64,000 bases of DNA. Origin: Pseudomonadota bacterium. Its GTDB lineage: Bacteria > Pseudomonadota > Alphaproteobacteria > Rhizobiales > Xanthobacteraceae. Location of the stretch: positions 160,088-224,087 of the forward strand of contig JAEWHP010000032.1 in NCBI GenBank assembly GCA_023387735.1. Direction: 5' to 3'. This document shows positions 17,472-24,621 of the stretch, one piece after another. Every line of letters begins with the position of its first letter. Position 1 is the stretch's first letter. The notes beneath the pieces were generated by a model. The model made no database searches. It saw only the letters and a list, made by a program, of their open reading frames with translations, and had not been told where the DNA came from. The position numbers were made by a program, and so were the translations under genes.

Positions 17472-18032
17472 ATGTCGACCGGCTGGATCGTTCTCGGCGT
17501 CATCGTCATCATCGTGCTGTTTGCGTTCGGCGCGTATAACCGCCTCGTCGCGCTCAGCCAGCGCGTCAGCCAGGCCTTTGCCGACATCGACGTGCAGCTC
17601 AAGCAACGCCACGACCTGATCCCGAACCTGGTCGAGACCGTCAAGGGCTACGCCCAGCACGAGCGCGGCACGCTCGACGACGTGATCAAGGCGCGCAATT
17701 CCGCGATGTCGGCGCAGGGCCCGGCGCAGGTGTCGGCGGCCGAAAACCAGTTGAGCGGCGCGCTCGGGCGGCTGATCGCGCTGTCGGAAGCCTATCCGGA
17801 CCTCAAGGCCAACGCCAATTTCCAGCAGCTGGCGAGCGAGCTCTCCGATCTCGAAAACAAGATCGCCGCCAGCCGCCGCTTCTTCAACAACGCGGTCCAG
17901 GAATACAACACCGGCATCCAGCAACTGCCCGCGGCACTGTTTGCAGGCATGTTCGGGTTTACCCGCAAGGAATTCTTCGATCTCGGCGCCAGCCGCACGC
18001 AGGTCGAGACGGTGCCGACGGTGAAGTTCTAA
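17472..18032 (+). CDS. lemA: LemA family protein
   Basis: 186 residues. One N-terminal transmembrane helix (about 4-25) is followed by the LemA domain: YNRLVALSQRVSQAFADIDVQLKQRHDLIPNLV, then helical repeats ending in FTRKEFFDLG. LemA proteins are membrane-anchored and often lie beside M48 peptidases, as here; their function is poorly known. AGGAG eight bases before the ATG at 17472 sets the start. The M48 gene follows 120 bp later, separated by a palindromic repeat. Confidence 0.93.
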   Translation: MSTGWIVLGVIVIIVLFAFGAYNRLVALSQRVSQAFADIDVQLKQRHDLIPNLVETVKGYAQHERGTLDDVIKARNSAMSAQGPAQVSAAENQLSGALGRLIALSEAYPDLKANANFQQLASELSDLENKIAASRRFFNNAVQEYNTGIQQLPAALFAGMFGFTRKEFFDLGASRTQVETVPTVKF

Positions 18033-18053
18033 TTGCATTGGAAATTGAAGTCC

Positions 18054-18134
18054 CGTCATTCCGGGGCGCGCCGAAGGCGTGAACCCGGAATCTCGAGATT
18101 CCGGGTTCGTCGCTTCGCGCCGCCCCGGAATGAC
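18054..18134. repeat. Palindromic repeat (CGTCATTCCGGGGCG family)
   Basis: CGTCATTCCGGGGCG at the left and CGCCCCGGAATGAC at the right are inverted. The core AACCCGGAATCTCGAGATTC continues into CGGGTT. Same family as the elements at 17239, 22021 and 27368. It sits inside the lemA-M48 pair. Confidence 0.85.
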
Positions 18135-18155
18135 CGTGGTGAGTGAAAGATCACG

Positions 18156-19340
18156 ATGGCCGCGTACGGTCTCTACACGCACATCTCGTCGAACAAGGTT
18201 CGTTCGATGCTGCTGCTCGCCGGGCTGTTTCTTTTGATCTACGTGCTGGTGTTTGCCGGCGCGCTGGTCGCCGAAGTCTTCACGCATGGCGGAAGGTCGC
18301 TCGACTTCTACCTGAAGAGCGCATCGCGCGACCTGGTCACGGCGTTTCCCTACGCCACGGCCGTCGCCGCGCTGTGGATCGTGATCGCCTATTTCTTTCA
18401 TCAGAACATGATCGACGCCGTCACCGGCGGCGAGAGCGTGACGCGGCAGCAGCAGCCGCGGCTCTACAATCTCCTGGAGAATCTCTGCATCTCGCGCGGC
18501 ATCCCGATGCCGAAGCTGAAGGTGATGGAGAGCCCGGCGCTGAACGCCTTCGCGAGCGGCCTCAACCGGCAACAATATGCGGTGACGGTCACAACCGGTC
18601 TCCTGGCCGCGCTCGACGATCAGGAGATCGAGGCCGTGCTCGGCCACGAGCTGACGCATATCCGCAATGGCGACGTGCAGCTGATGGTGGTCGCCGTCAT
18701 CATCGCCGGCGTGGTCGGCTTCTTCGGCGAACTGATGTTCCGCATGTTCACCAACGTGCCCTGGAGTTCCGGCCGCCGCTCGTCGTCCTCCTCCTCGTCA
18801 TCGTCATCGTCGTCCGATCGCGACAACAAGGGCGCTGGTGGCGCGATCCCGGCCATCATCATTGCGGTGGCGCTGATCGTGCTCGCCTGGCTGTTGTCGC
18901 AGGTCGTCAAGCTGGCGCTGTCGCGGTCGCGGGAATTTCTGGCCGACGCCGGTTCGGTCGAACTGACCAAGAACCCCGACGCCATGATCTCGGCGCTGCG
19001 CAAGATCGAGAACCGCGGCGAACTCCCCGGCGCCACCTCGGCGGTGATGGAACTCTGCGTCGACAATCCACGCGAAGGATTTGCCGATTTGTTCGCCACC
19101 CATCCCTCGGTGGAGAACCGGGTCAAGGCGCTGGTGCAATACGCCGGCGGGCACGATCCCGGACCGCTGGCCTTGCCCGCCGATGCGGCAGAGGAGCCGG
19201 AAGTCCAGGGCGAAGCGACGCCCGATCAACTCCTGCCGCCGGTGCCCCGCAGCCCCTGGAGCGACGGGAACACGACCGCAATCGGCCCGATTGACGCGCC
19301 TCCCGGCCCGTCGGAGGGGCCTTGGGGCCGGCGCAGCTAG
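18156..19340 (+). CDS. M48 family metallopeptidase (LemA-linked)
   Basis: 394 residues. Two transmembrane helices (about 18-40 and 66-82) are followed by the zinc site HELTH at 164-168, a further membrane region (about 175-195), and another hydrophobic helix near 230-250. The third zinc ligand is expected in SREFLADAGSVELT. Between helices is a polyserine run (about 205-222) unlike HtpX. The proline-rich tail ends GPWGRRS, resembling the end of the HtpX at 62063. It probably cleaves membrane proteins. Pairing with lemA is common. Confidence 0.9.
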   Translation: MAAYGLYTHISSNKVRSMLLLAGLFLLIYVLVFAGALVAEVFTHGGRSLDFYLKSASRDLVTAFPYATAVAALWIVIAYFFHQNMIDAVTGGESVTRQQQPRLYNLLENLCISRGIPMPKLKVMESPALNAFASGLNRQQYAVTVTTGLLAALDDQEIEAVLGHELTHIRNGDVQLMVVAVIIAGVVGFFGELMFRMFTNVPWSSGRRSSSSSSSSSSSSDRDNKGAGGAIPAIIIAVALIVLAWLLSQVVKLALSRSREFLADAGSVELTKNPDAMISALRKIENRGELPGATSAVMELCVDNPREGFADLFATHPSVENRVKALVQYAGGHDPGPLALPADAAEEPEVQGEATPDQLLPPVPRSPWSDGNTTAIGPIDAPPGPSEGPWGRRS

Positions 19341-19507
19341 GTTCCGCGGGTGGCCGGCTGGCCGGATCAAGAAATTCCGCACGAATAGTCGCGTTGCGCT
19401 TCTAAGGAATTGAATTCTCCCTTGTTTCTGCCATGGTCGCGCCCAAAGCAGGGAATGGGGCTCCCGGTCGCTCCCCGCGGTCGGAGACGGTTGTTCAAAG
19501 GAAATCC

Positions 19508-20263
19508 ATGGCAAAGCCAGTTGTGATTGTGGTCGGCGCGGACAAGGGCGGGGTCGGCAAGACGACCGTGTCGCGGACGCTGCTGGACTATTTCAGTGCC
19601 AATAACGTACCGACCCGGGCGTTCGACACCGAATCTCCGCGTGGGACGCTGAAGCGGTTCCACCCCGACATCACCGAGATCGTCGACATGACGACGACCG
19701 CGGACCAGATGAAGATCTTCGATACGCTGAACGCGGTCAGCCCGTCCGTCACCGTGATCGACGTCCGCGCCGGACTGTTGTCCCCCGCGCTGGCCTCCCT
19801 GCGCGACATCGGGTTCCTCGATGCGGCCAAGGCCGGACAGATCACCTTCGCCGTGTTCCATATACTGGGACCCTCGATCGCCTCGCTCGACGAGATCGCC
19901 GAGACCGCGAATTTCATGCAGGGCGCCAAGTACTTCCTGGTGAAGAACTTCATCAACGACACCCAGTTCTTCCAGTGGGACCAGTCGACCTATAATTCCT
20001 ACTTCCACCGCATCAAGGATGCGACCGACCTCACGATCCCGAAGCTGAACGAAATGGCCTATGAGCAGGTCGAGGTTTCCTCGGTGCCGTTCCTCAAATT
20101 CGTCGCCAACAAGGGCAAGGACGACGAGGCCGCGAACTATTCGTTCGTGCTGCGCGGCTATGTCCGGCACTGGCTCGCCAACGTCTGGAGCGAGTTCGAT
20201 CGCATCAAGCTGACCGACCTCGTGGGCTCCAGCAAGCCGGTTGCACGCGGCGGCGAAAAATAG
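19508..20263 (+). CDS. ParA/MinD-like P-loop ATPase, orphan (first of two)
   Basis: 251 residues. VVIVVGADKGGVGKTTVSRTLL (residues 5-26) is a deviant Walker A with the KGGxGKT lysine of the ParA/MinD/Mrp superfamily, and FDTESPRGTLKRF follows as the switch-like region. A VTVIDVRAG strand may be the Walker B equivalent. Most of the rest is unlike ParA or MinD and I cannot name a function. AAGGA before the ATG at 19508 fixes the start, although the frame is open further upstream. A second P-loop protein follows 59 bp later; no parB-like gene is present. Confidence 0.75.
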   Translation: MAKPVVIVVGADKGGVGKTTVSRTLLDYFSANNVPTRAFDTESPRGTLKRFHPDITEIVDMTTTADQMKIFDTLNAVSPSVTVIDVRAGLLSPALASLRDIGFLDAAKAGQITFAVFHILGPSIASLDEIAETANFMQGAKYFLVKNFINDTQFFQWDQSTYNSYFHRIKDATDLTIPKLNEMAYEQVEVSSVPFLKFVANKGKDDEAANYSFVLRGYVRHWLANVWSEFDRIKLTDLVGSSKPVARGGEK

Positions 20264-20322
20264 TCGCGCCGCGCGCGCGATTGGGCTGGATTAGGCACGA
20301 AATTCGCCTGATATAGCGCGCG

Positions 20323-20991
20323 ATGAGCCTCACGCCCGTTTACATCGTCTGCTCTCCCCGACCGATGGTCGGCAAGACGCTGGTTGCGCGCCTTTTGAGC
20401 GAATTCCTGCTGCTGAAGGACGGTGTGGTGTCCGCTTTTGACATCAACCTGAAAGAGCCGTCCCTGCTCGAATACCTGCCGCGCGTCACGGAGACCGCCG
20501 ATGTCGGCGACACCTACGGCAAGATGCAGCTGATGGACCGCCTGATCGTCAATGACGGCGTCGCCAAGGTGATCGACCTCGGCTTTCACGCCTTCGACGA
20601 GTTCTTCAGGATGATCCACGAGATCGGCTTCCTGAAGGAAGCCGCGCGCCGCGGTGTCGCGCCGGTCTTCCTGTTCGTGGCCGATACCGACCGCGTCTCC
20701 GCACGCAGCTATCCGATGCTGCACGAGCGGATCCCCACCAAGACGCTGATCACGATCGACAACGAGCACGTGGTGCGCGGCGAATTGCCCAGGGCGATGA
20801 CAGAAGGGCCGGTGGTTCGGATTTCGGCGCTGCCCTCGTTCCTGAAGACCTATATCGACCGGGTGACTTTCTCCTTCACCGACTACCTGCGGACCGAGCG
20901 GGACTCCTCGACCGAACTGCACCAGTGGATACGGAGGAATTACATCTGTTTTCGCGAGCTGGAACTCAGCCTGCTGGCGCAGCCGTCATGA
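20323..20991 (+). CDS. Divergent P-loop protein, partner of preceding ATPase
   Basis: 222 residues. VYIVCSPRPMVGKTLVARLLSEFLLL (residues 6-31) is a Walker A variant with GKT, and SAFDINLKEPSLLEYLP resembles the switch region of the upstream protein. AKVIDLGFHAFDEFF may be the Walker B strand. No known family is evident beyond the P-loop fold. Gene order and spacing suggest co-expression with the ATPase at 19508, perhaps as a heteromeric pair; that is inference. Confidence 0.7.
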   Translation: MSLTPVYIVCSPRPMVGKTLVARLLSEFLLLKDGVVSAFDINLKEPSLLEYLPRVTETADVGDTYGKMQLMDRLIVNDGVAKVIDLGFHAFDEFFRMIHEIGFLKEAARRGVAPVFLFVADTDRVSARSYPMLHERIPTKTLITIDNEHVVRGELPRAMTEGPVVRISALPSFLKTYIDRVTFSFTDYLRTERDSSTELHQWIRRNYICFRELELSLLAQPS

Positions 20992-21007
20992 ACGGCGTTA
21001 CGCCAAT

Positions 21008-21025
21008 ATATTACCCGGGTAATAT
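21008..21025. promoter_or_regulatory. 18-bp perfect palindrome, probable operator
   Basis: ATATTACCCGGGTAATAT is a perfect palindrome centred between 21016 and 21017, about 60 bp upstream of the GIY-YIG gene. Its AT-rich flanks around CCCGGG stand out in GC-rich DNA, and the size suits a dimeric repressor or activator. The binding protein is unknown to me. Confidence 0.55.
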
Positions 21026-21086
21026 TGACGCGCCTCGCCACGTCTGATATCGCCACGGCCCGACATTCAGCAGGCGAGGCCATCCC

Positions 21087-21419
21087 GTGACATCAGATCG
21101 AAAGGCAGCGATCGCCGCCTACAAGGAACGGAAAACCGTCGCCGGGATCTTCGCGATCCGCTGCAAGGCCTCGTCCCAGACCTGGGTCGGGCAGACGCCC
21201 AACCTCGACAAGATCCAGAACCGGATCTGGTTCACCCTGCGCCAGGGCAGCCACACCTGCCGCAGCCTGCAGGCGGTATGGACCACGCACGGACCGGACA
21301 GCCTGACCTTCGAGGAATGCGAACGGCTGGACGAGGAGGAAACCGCCTACATCCGCGATGCGCTGCTGAAGGAGCGCGCGGTGCATTGGCGGGCGCAGCT
21401 CAATGCAGAAGCTGTCTGA
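21087..21419 (+). CDS. Small GIY-YIG nuclease family protein
   Basis: 110 residues. GIFAIRCKASSQTWVGQTPNL corresponds to the GIY-x-YIG core (GIF...WVG) with degenerate tyrosines, and an Arg/Glu helix-rich C-terminus follows. Intact members are single-strand or structure-specific endonucleases; with GIF and WVG in place of GIY and YIG, activity is uncertain. The start is GTG, preceded by GCGAGG; I see no in-frame ATG. The gene stands alone behind an unusual palindrome and ends at a strong hairpin. Confidence 0.7.
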   Translation: MTSDRKAAIAAYKERKTVAGIFAIRCKASSQTWVGQTPNLDKIQNRIWFTLRQGSHTCRSLQAVWTTHGPDSLTFEECERLDEEETAYIRDALLKERAVHWRAQLNAEAV

Positions 21420-21421
21420 TC

Positions 21422-21457
21422 CTCACGTCGTCCCGGCGTTGGCCGGGACGACGTGAG
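21422..21457. terminator. Bidirectional hairpin between GIY-YIG gene and apt
   Basis: Perfect 16-bp arms (CTCACGTCGTCCCGGC and its complement) surround a 4-base loop between convergent genes. TAAATTT follows on the plus side. The core GTCGTCCCGGC resembles the repeat at 25643-25672, so it may be a repeat element doubling as a terminator. Confidence 0.75.
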
Positions 21458-21462
21458 TAAAT

Positions 21463-22002
21463 TTAATGCCCCTCGAACGTCATCAGCGTGCGCACCGGCA
21501 CGTCCATCGCACGCAGTTTGTCGGCGCCGCCGAGATCGGGCAGATCGATGATGAAGCAGGCCGCGACGACATTGGCGCCGATCTGGCGCAAGAGCTTTAC
21601 CGCGCCTTCCGCGGTGCCGCCGGTGGCAATGAGGTCATCGACCAGAATGACGCGTTCGCCAGGCTGGATCGCGTCGACATGCATTTCCATTTCGTCAAGG
21701 CCGTATTCGAGTGAGTAGGCGATCCGCACCGTGGTGTGCGGCAGCTTGCCCTTCTTGCGGATCGGCACGAAGCCGGCAGAGACCTGATGCGCCACCGCAC
21801 CGCCAAGGATGAAGCCCCTCGCCTCGATGCCGGCGACCTTGTCGATCTTCAGGCCGGCCCACGGCTGCACCAGTTCGTCGACCGCGCGGCGAAACGCGCG
21901 CGCATCCGCGAGCAAGGTCGTGATGTCGCGAAACAGGATGCCCTGCTTCGGGTAGTCCGGAATGGTGCGAACGGTGGCCTTCAGATCGTGATCGAATGTC
22001 AT
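21463..22002 (-). CDS. apt: Adenine phosphoribosyltransferase
   Basis: 179 residues. Purine-salvage enzyme forming AMP from adenine and PRPP. FRDITTLL (around residue 25), the GIEARGFILG adenine-site segment and the PRPP loop VILVDDLIATGGTAEGA are all canonical. The start at 22002 gives the usual length; the frame remains open upstream only because it runs through a palindromic repeat. It lies just downstream of trpE(G) on the same strand, separated by that repeat. Confidence 0.95.
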   Translation of the reverse strand: MTFDHDLKATVRTIPDYPKQGILFRDITTLLADARAFRRAVDELVQPWAGLKIDKVAGIEARGFILGGAVAHQVSAGFVPIRKKGKLPHTTVRIAYSLEYGLDEMEMHVDAIQPGERVILVDDLIATGGTAEGAVKLLRQIGANVVAACFIIDLPDLGGADKLRAMDVPVRTLMTFEGH

Positions 22003-22020
22003 CGGTGTCTCTCTCAAATG

Positions 22021-22101
22021 TCGTTCCGGGGCGATGCGAAGCATCGAACCCGGAACCTCGAGATTCCGGGTCTGGTGCTGGCGCACCACCCCGGAATGAC
22101 G
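22021..22101. repeat. Palindromic repeat (CGTCATTCCGGGG family, variant)
   Basis: GTCGTTCCGGGG at the left and CCCCGGAATGACG at the right are inverted, around AACCCGGAACCTCGAGATTC and CGGGT. Same family as 17239, 18054 and 27368, but more diverged. It separates trpE(G) and apt. Confidence 0.8.
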
Positions 22102-22123
22102 TGCACAAAATGTTCCATTCAGT

Positions 22124-24280
22124 TTATCCCACGCCCAACCGAAACGCGTTCTCGACGATGCGCAGCCCGACATCGCCGCCGAGCGACATCAGCGATTCCG
22201 GGTGAAACTGCACGCCGCCGACCGGCAGGGTCTTGTGTTCGATCGCCATCGCGACACCGTCCTCGGTGGTCGCGGTCACGTTGAGCACATCGGGCACGCT
22301 GTCGCGCTCGACATAGAGCGAGTGATAGCGGCCGATCACGATCTCATTGGGCAGGTTCTGCATCAGCCGCCCGCCGCGCACCTGTACGCGCGACGGCCGT
22401 CCATGCGCGGGCTGGGTGAGCTGGCCGAGCTGGCCGCCGAAATATTCGCCGATCGCCTGCACGCCGAGGCAGACGCCGAAAATCGGTAGTTTCCGTTCGA
22501 GCGCGGTCCCGATGGTTTTCGCGATCCCGAAATCCTCGGGCCGTCCCGGGCCCGGCGACAGCACCAGGAGATCCCAGTTCTTCTTCAGCATCTCCTGCGC
22601 ATGAACGTGCCGGACCACGGTCACGCTCGCGCCGACCTGGCGGAAATAATCCGCCAGCATGTGCACGAAACTGTCGTCGTGGTCGATCAGGAGCACGTTG
22701 CGGCCCGAGCCGGTGGCGTCGGGCGAGAACGCCGACAAGGGTTTTGGCGCATCGCCGCGCAGCGCCTGGAACAGCGCCGCCGCCTTGACCTGGCATTCGC
22801 GGTCTTCAGCCGCGGGATCCGAGTCGAAAAGACAGGTGGCGCCGACGCGCACTTCGGCGAGGCCATCCTTCATGCGGATGGTGCGGATGGTGAGCCCGGT
22901 ATTGATACTGCCGTCGAAATTCACCGCGCCGATCGCGCCCGCATACCAGCGCCGCGACGAACGCTCATTGTCCTCGACGAACTGCATCGCCCACAATTTC
23001 GGTGCACCGGTCACCGTCACCGCCCAGGCATGGGTCAGGAACGCATCGAGGGAATCGAAGCCCGGCCGAAGCATGCCTTCGACATGATCGACGGTATGAA
23101 ACAGTTTTGAATAGGTCTCGATCTGCCGGCGCGCGAGAACCTTGATCGTGCCCGGCACGCAGACGCGCGCCTTGTCGTTGCGGTCGACGTCGGTGCACAT
23201 GTTGAGTTCGAATTCGTCTTTCTCCGAATTCAGCAATTGCCGGATCTGCTCGGCATCGCCGATCGCGTCGACACCGCGCGCGATCGTGCCCGAGATCGGA
23301 CAGGTCTCGACCCGGCGCCCGTCGGAACGCACGAACATCTCGGGCGAAGCCGACACCAGGAATTCGCCCTCGCCGAGATTCATCAGCGCGCCATAGGGCG
23401 ACGGGTTGATGCGGCACAGCCGCTGGAACACTTCGGCCGGCGAGCGCTCGCAGGGTTCGGCGAACAACTGTCCCGGCACTGCCTCGAACAGGTCGCCGCG
23501 CGCAAACGCCGCGCGCGCGACCTCGACGGTCGCCTGATATTCGCCGGGCCCATGATCGGTAAAGCCCTGGCGCGGCGCCTTCACGTAAGGGCTCTCGCCC
23601 GTATCGCGCGGCAGCGCTTGCGTGGATTTTCCTTTCCAGGAGAAATCATAGCTCAGCACCACGCCGCGGCCGGTGGCGCGGTCGTAGGCCAGCAGGCGGT
23701 CCGGCACATACAGCACGATGTCGCGCTGGTCGCTCTCGCGTGCCCGCTTCTGCACGAGGTCCTCGATCTGGAACACGAGGTCGTAGGCAAAGGCGCCGAA
23801 CAGCCCGAGCAGCGGATCGTCATTGGCCGACAGGGCGGCGATGATGTCGCGCACCAGCGACATCACGCTGGCGCGGCGCGTGCGCTGGTCTTCCTCGACC
23901 GGGGCCGCGCCGCGGATGATGTGGCCTGCCAGCCGCGTTGGGGTTTGTTCCGAAATGACCACGCAGGGCTCGCGCAGTACGTCGCCGAGGAACGCGATCA
24001 GCACCTCGCCGCGCGCGTTCAACGCGGAGAGCGAGAAGTCGGAACCAACAGTTTCAAGCACCAGCGGCGGATCAGCGAAGCCGAGATCGAAACTCTCGTA
24101 GCGGCCCGGCACCGTGGTGCCCGAGGACAGCACCACACCGCGGCGGCGGTCGAGCAGTTCGATCAGATCGTCGAGCCGCTTGGCATCGCCGGTGAACTGC
24201 TCGACGGTTCGCGCGATCGCGAGGCCGCCGCTGGTCCGGTATTCGCTGTGCTCGGGTAAGGAAAAGGTTGTCCTGTTCAT
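22124..24280 (-). CDS. trpE(G): Fused anthranilate synthase TrpE(G)
   Basis: 718 residues with both subunits of anthranilate synthase in one chain, as in rhizobia. Residues about 1-520 are the chorismate-converting component, with TYSKLFHTVDHVEG and VTVTGAPKLWAM. Residues about 530-718 are the glutamine amidotransferase, with SPGPGRPEDFG, the nucleophile in GVCLGVQAIGEYFGG and the VQFHPESLMS catalytic His/Glu. It makes anthranilate from chorismate and glutamine, the first step to tryptophan. AGAGGA precedes the ATG. It is preceded by a Trp leader peptide and attenuator. Confidence 0.96.
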   Translation of the reverse strand: MNRTTFSLPEHSEYRTSGGLAIARTVEQFTGDAKRLDDLIELLDRRRGVVLSSGTTVPGRYESFDLGFADPPLVLETVGSDFSLSALNARGEVLIAFLGDVLREPCVVISEQTPTRLAGHIIRGAAPVEEDQRTRRASVMSLVRDIIAALSANDDPLLGLFGAFAYDLVFQIEDLVQKRARESDQRDIVLYVPDRLLAYDRATGRGVVLSYDFSWKGKSTQALPRDTGESPYVKAPRQGFTDHGPGEYQATVEVARAAFARGDLFEAVPGQLFAEPCERSPAEVFQRLCRINPSPYGALMNLGEGEFLVSASPEMFVRSDGRRVETCPISGTIARGVDAIGDAEQIRQLLNSEKDEFELNMCTDVDRNDKARVCVPGTIKVLARRQIETYSKLFHTVDHVEGMLRPGFDSLDAFLTHAWAVTVTGAPKLWAMQFVEDNERSSRRWYAGAIGAVNFDGSINTGLTIRTIRMKDGLAEVRVGATCLFDSDPAAEDRECQVKAAALFQALRGDAPKPLSAFSPDATGSGRNVLLIDHDDSFVHMLADYFRQVGASVTVVRHVHAQEMLKKNWDLLVLSPGPGRPEDFGIAKTIGTALERKLPIFGVCLGVQAIGEYFGGQLGQLTQPAHGRPSRVQVRGGRLMQNLPNEIVIGRYHSLYVERDSVPDVLNVTATTEDGVAMAIEHKTLPVGGVQFHPESLMSLGGDVGLRIVENAFRLGVG

Positions 24281-24382
24281 GTGATCCTCTTACGAAACTT
24301 CGCTAGGGAGCGCCACACAGGACAAACGAAGGGCAAATGAACAAACCATCGGTCGCGCTGCGATGGCGACCTTCGACGATTG

Positions 24383-24456
24383 AAAAAATGAAATCGCACC
24401 GGCCACCTCTTTTAAGAGGTGCGCCACCAGAGACGGGATGGGCGGATGGTGCTCAT
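24383..24456 (-). promoter_or_regulatory. trp attenuator (rnTrpL-like)
   Basis: From the leader ATG the transcript holds alternating CACC and GGTG blocks that can pair in mutually exclusive ways. One hairpin is CACCTCTT with AAGAGGTG (8 bp, 2-base loop). Another pairs CGCACC with GGTGCG and is followed by ATTTCATTTTTT, the U-run at 24388-24383. This is the layout of a ribosome-mediated attenuator. The Sinorhizobium counterpart is also released as a small RNA. Confidence 0.8.
24412..24456 (-). CDS. trpL: Trp leader peptide TrpL (14 residues)
   Basis: The minus-strand ORF encodes MSTIRPSRLWWRTS with two adjacent Trp codons, 132 bp before trpE(G). Stalling at these codons when charged tRNA-Trp is scarce should favour the antiterminator. 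The ATG lies six bases after the predicted -10, so the mRNA would start at or next to the AUG, making the peptide leaderless, as I recall for Sinorhizobium trpL. No Shine-Dalgarno is present, which agrees. Confidence 0.85.
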   Translation of the reverse strand: MSTIRPSRLWWRTS

Positions 24457-24462
24457 GGGAAC

Positions 24463-24491
24463 TAGACACCATCCGCCGTGGACGATGTCAA
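24463..24491 (-). promoter_or_regulatory. Sigma-70-type promoter of trpL-trpE(G)
   Basis: TTGACA at 24491-24486, a 17-base spacer and TGTCTA at 24468-24463 on the minus strand. The perfect -35 and ideal spacing make this the clearest promoter in the window. Transcription would begin at about 24456. Confidence 0.7.
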
Positions 24492-24621
24492 GGGAGGGAT
24501 CACCCCGGATGACCAGTACGGCCTCCAGCTTTGAGTGTCGGAACGGACAAAAATTGCATAGGATTTGACCAGGCAGCGGCGCGTTCGGCGCGCAAAAGAT
24601 CTGCGAAGGGCGGAGGCAGTG

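Noticed and set aside
22003..22173. Longer N-terminus for apt
   Set aside because: The open frame upstream passes through a palindromic repeat. The family starts at 22002.
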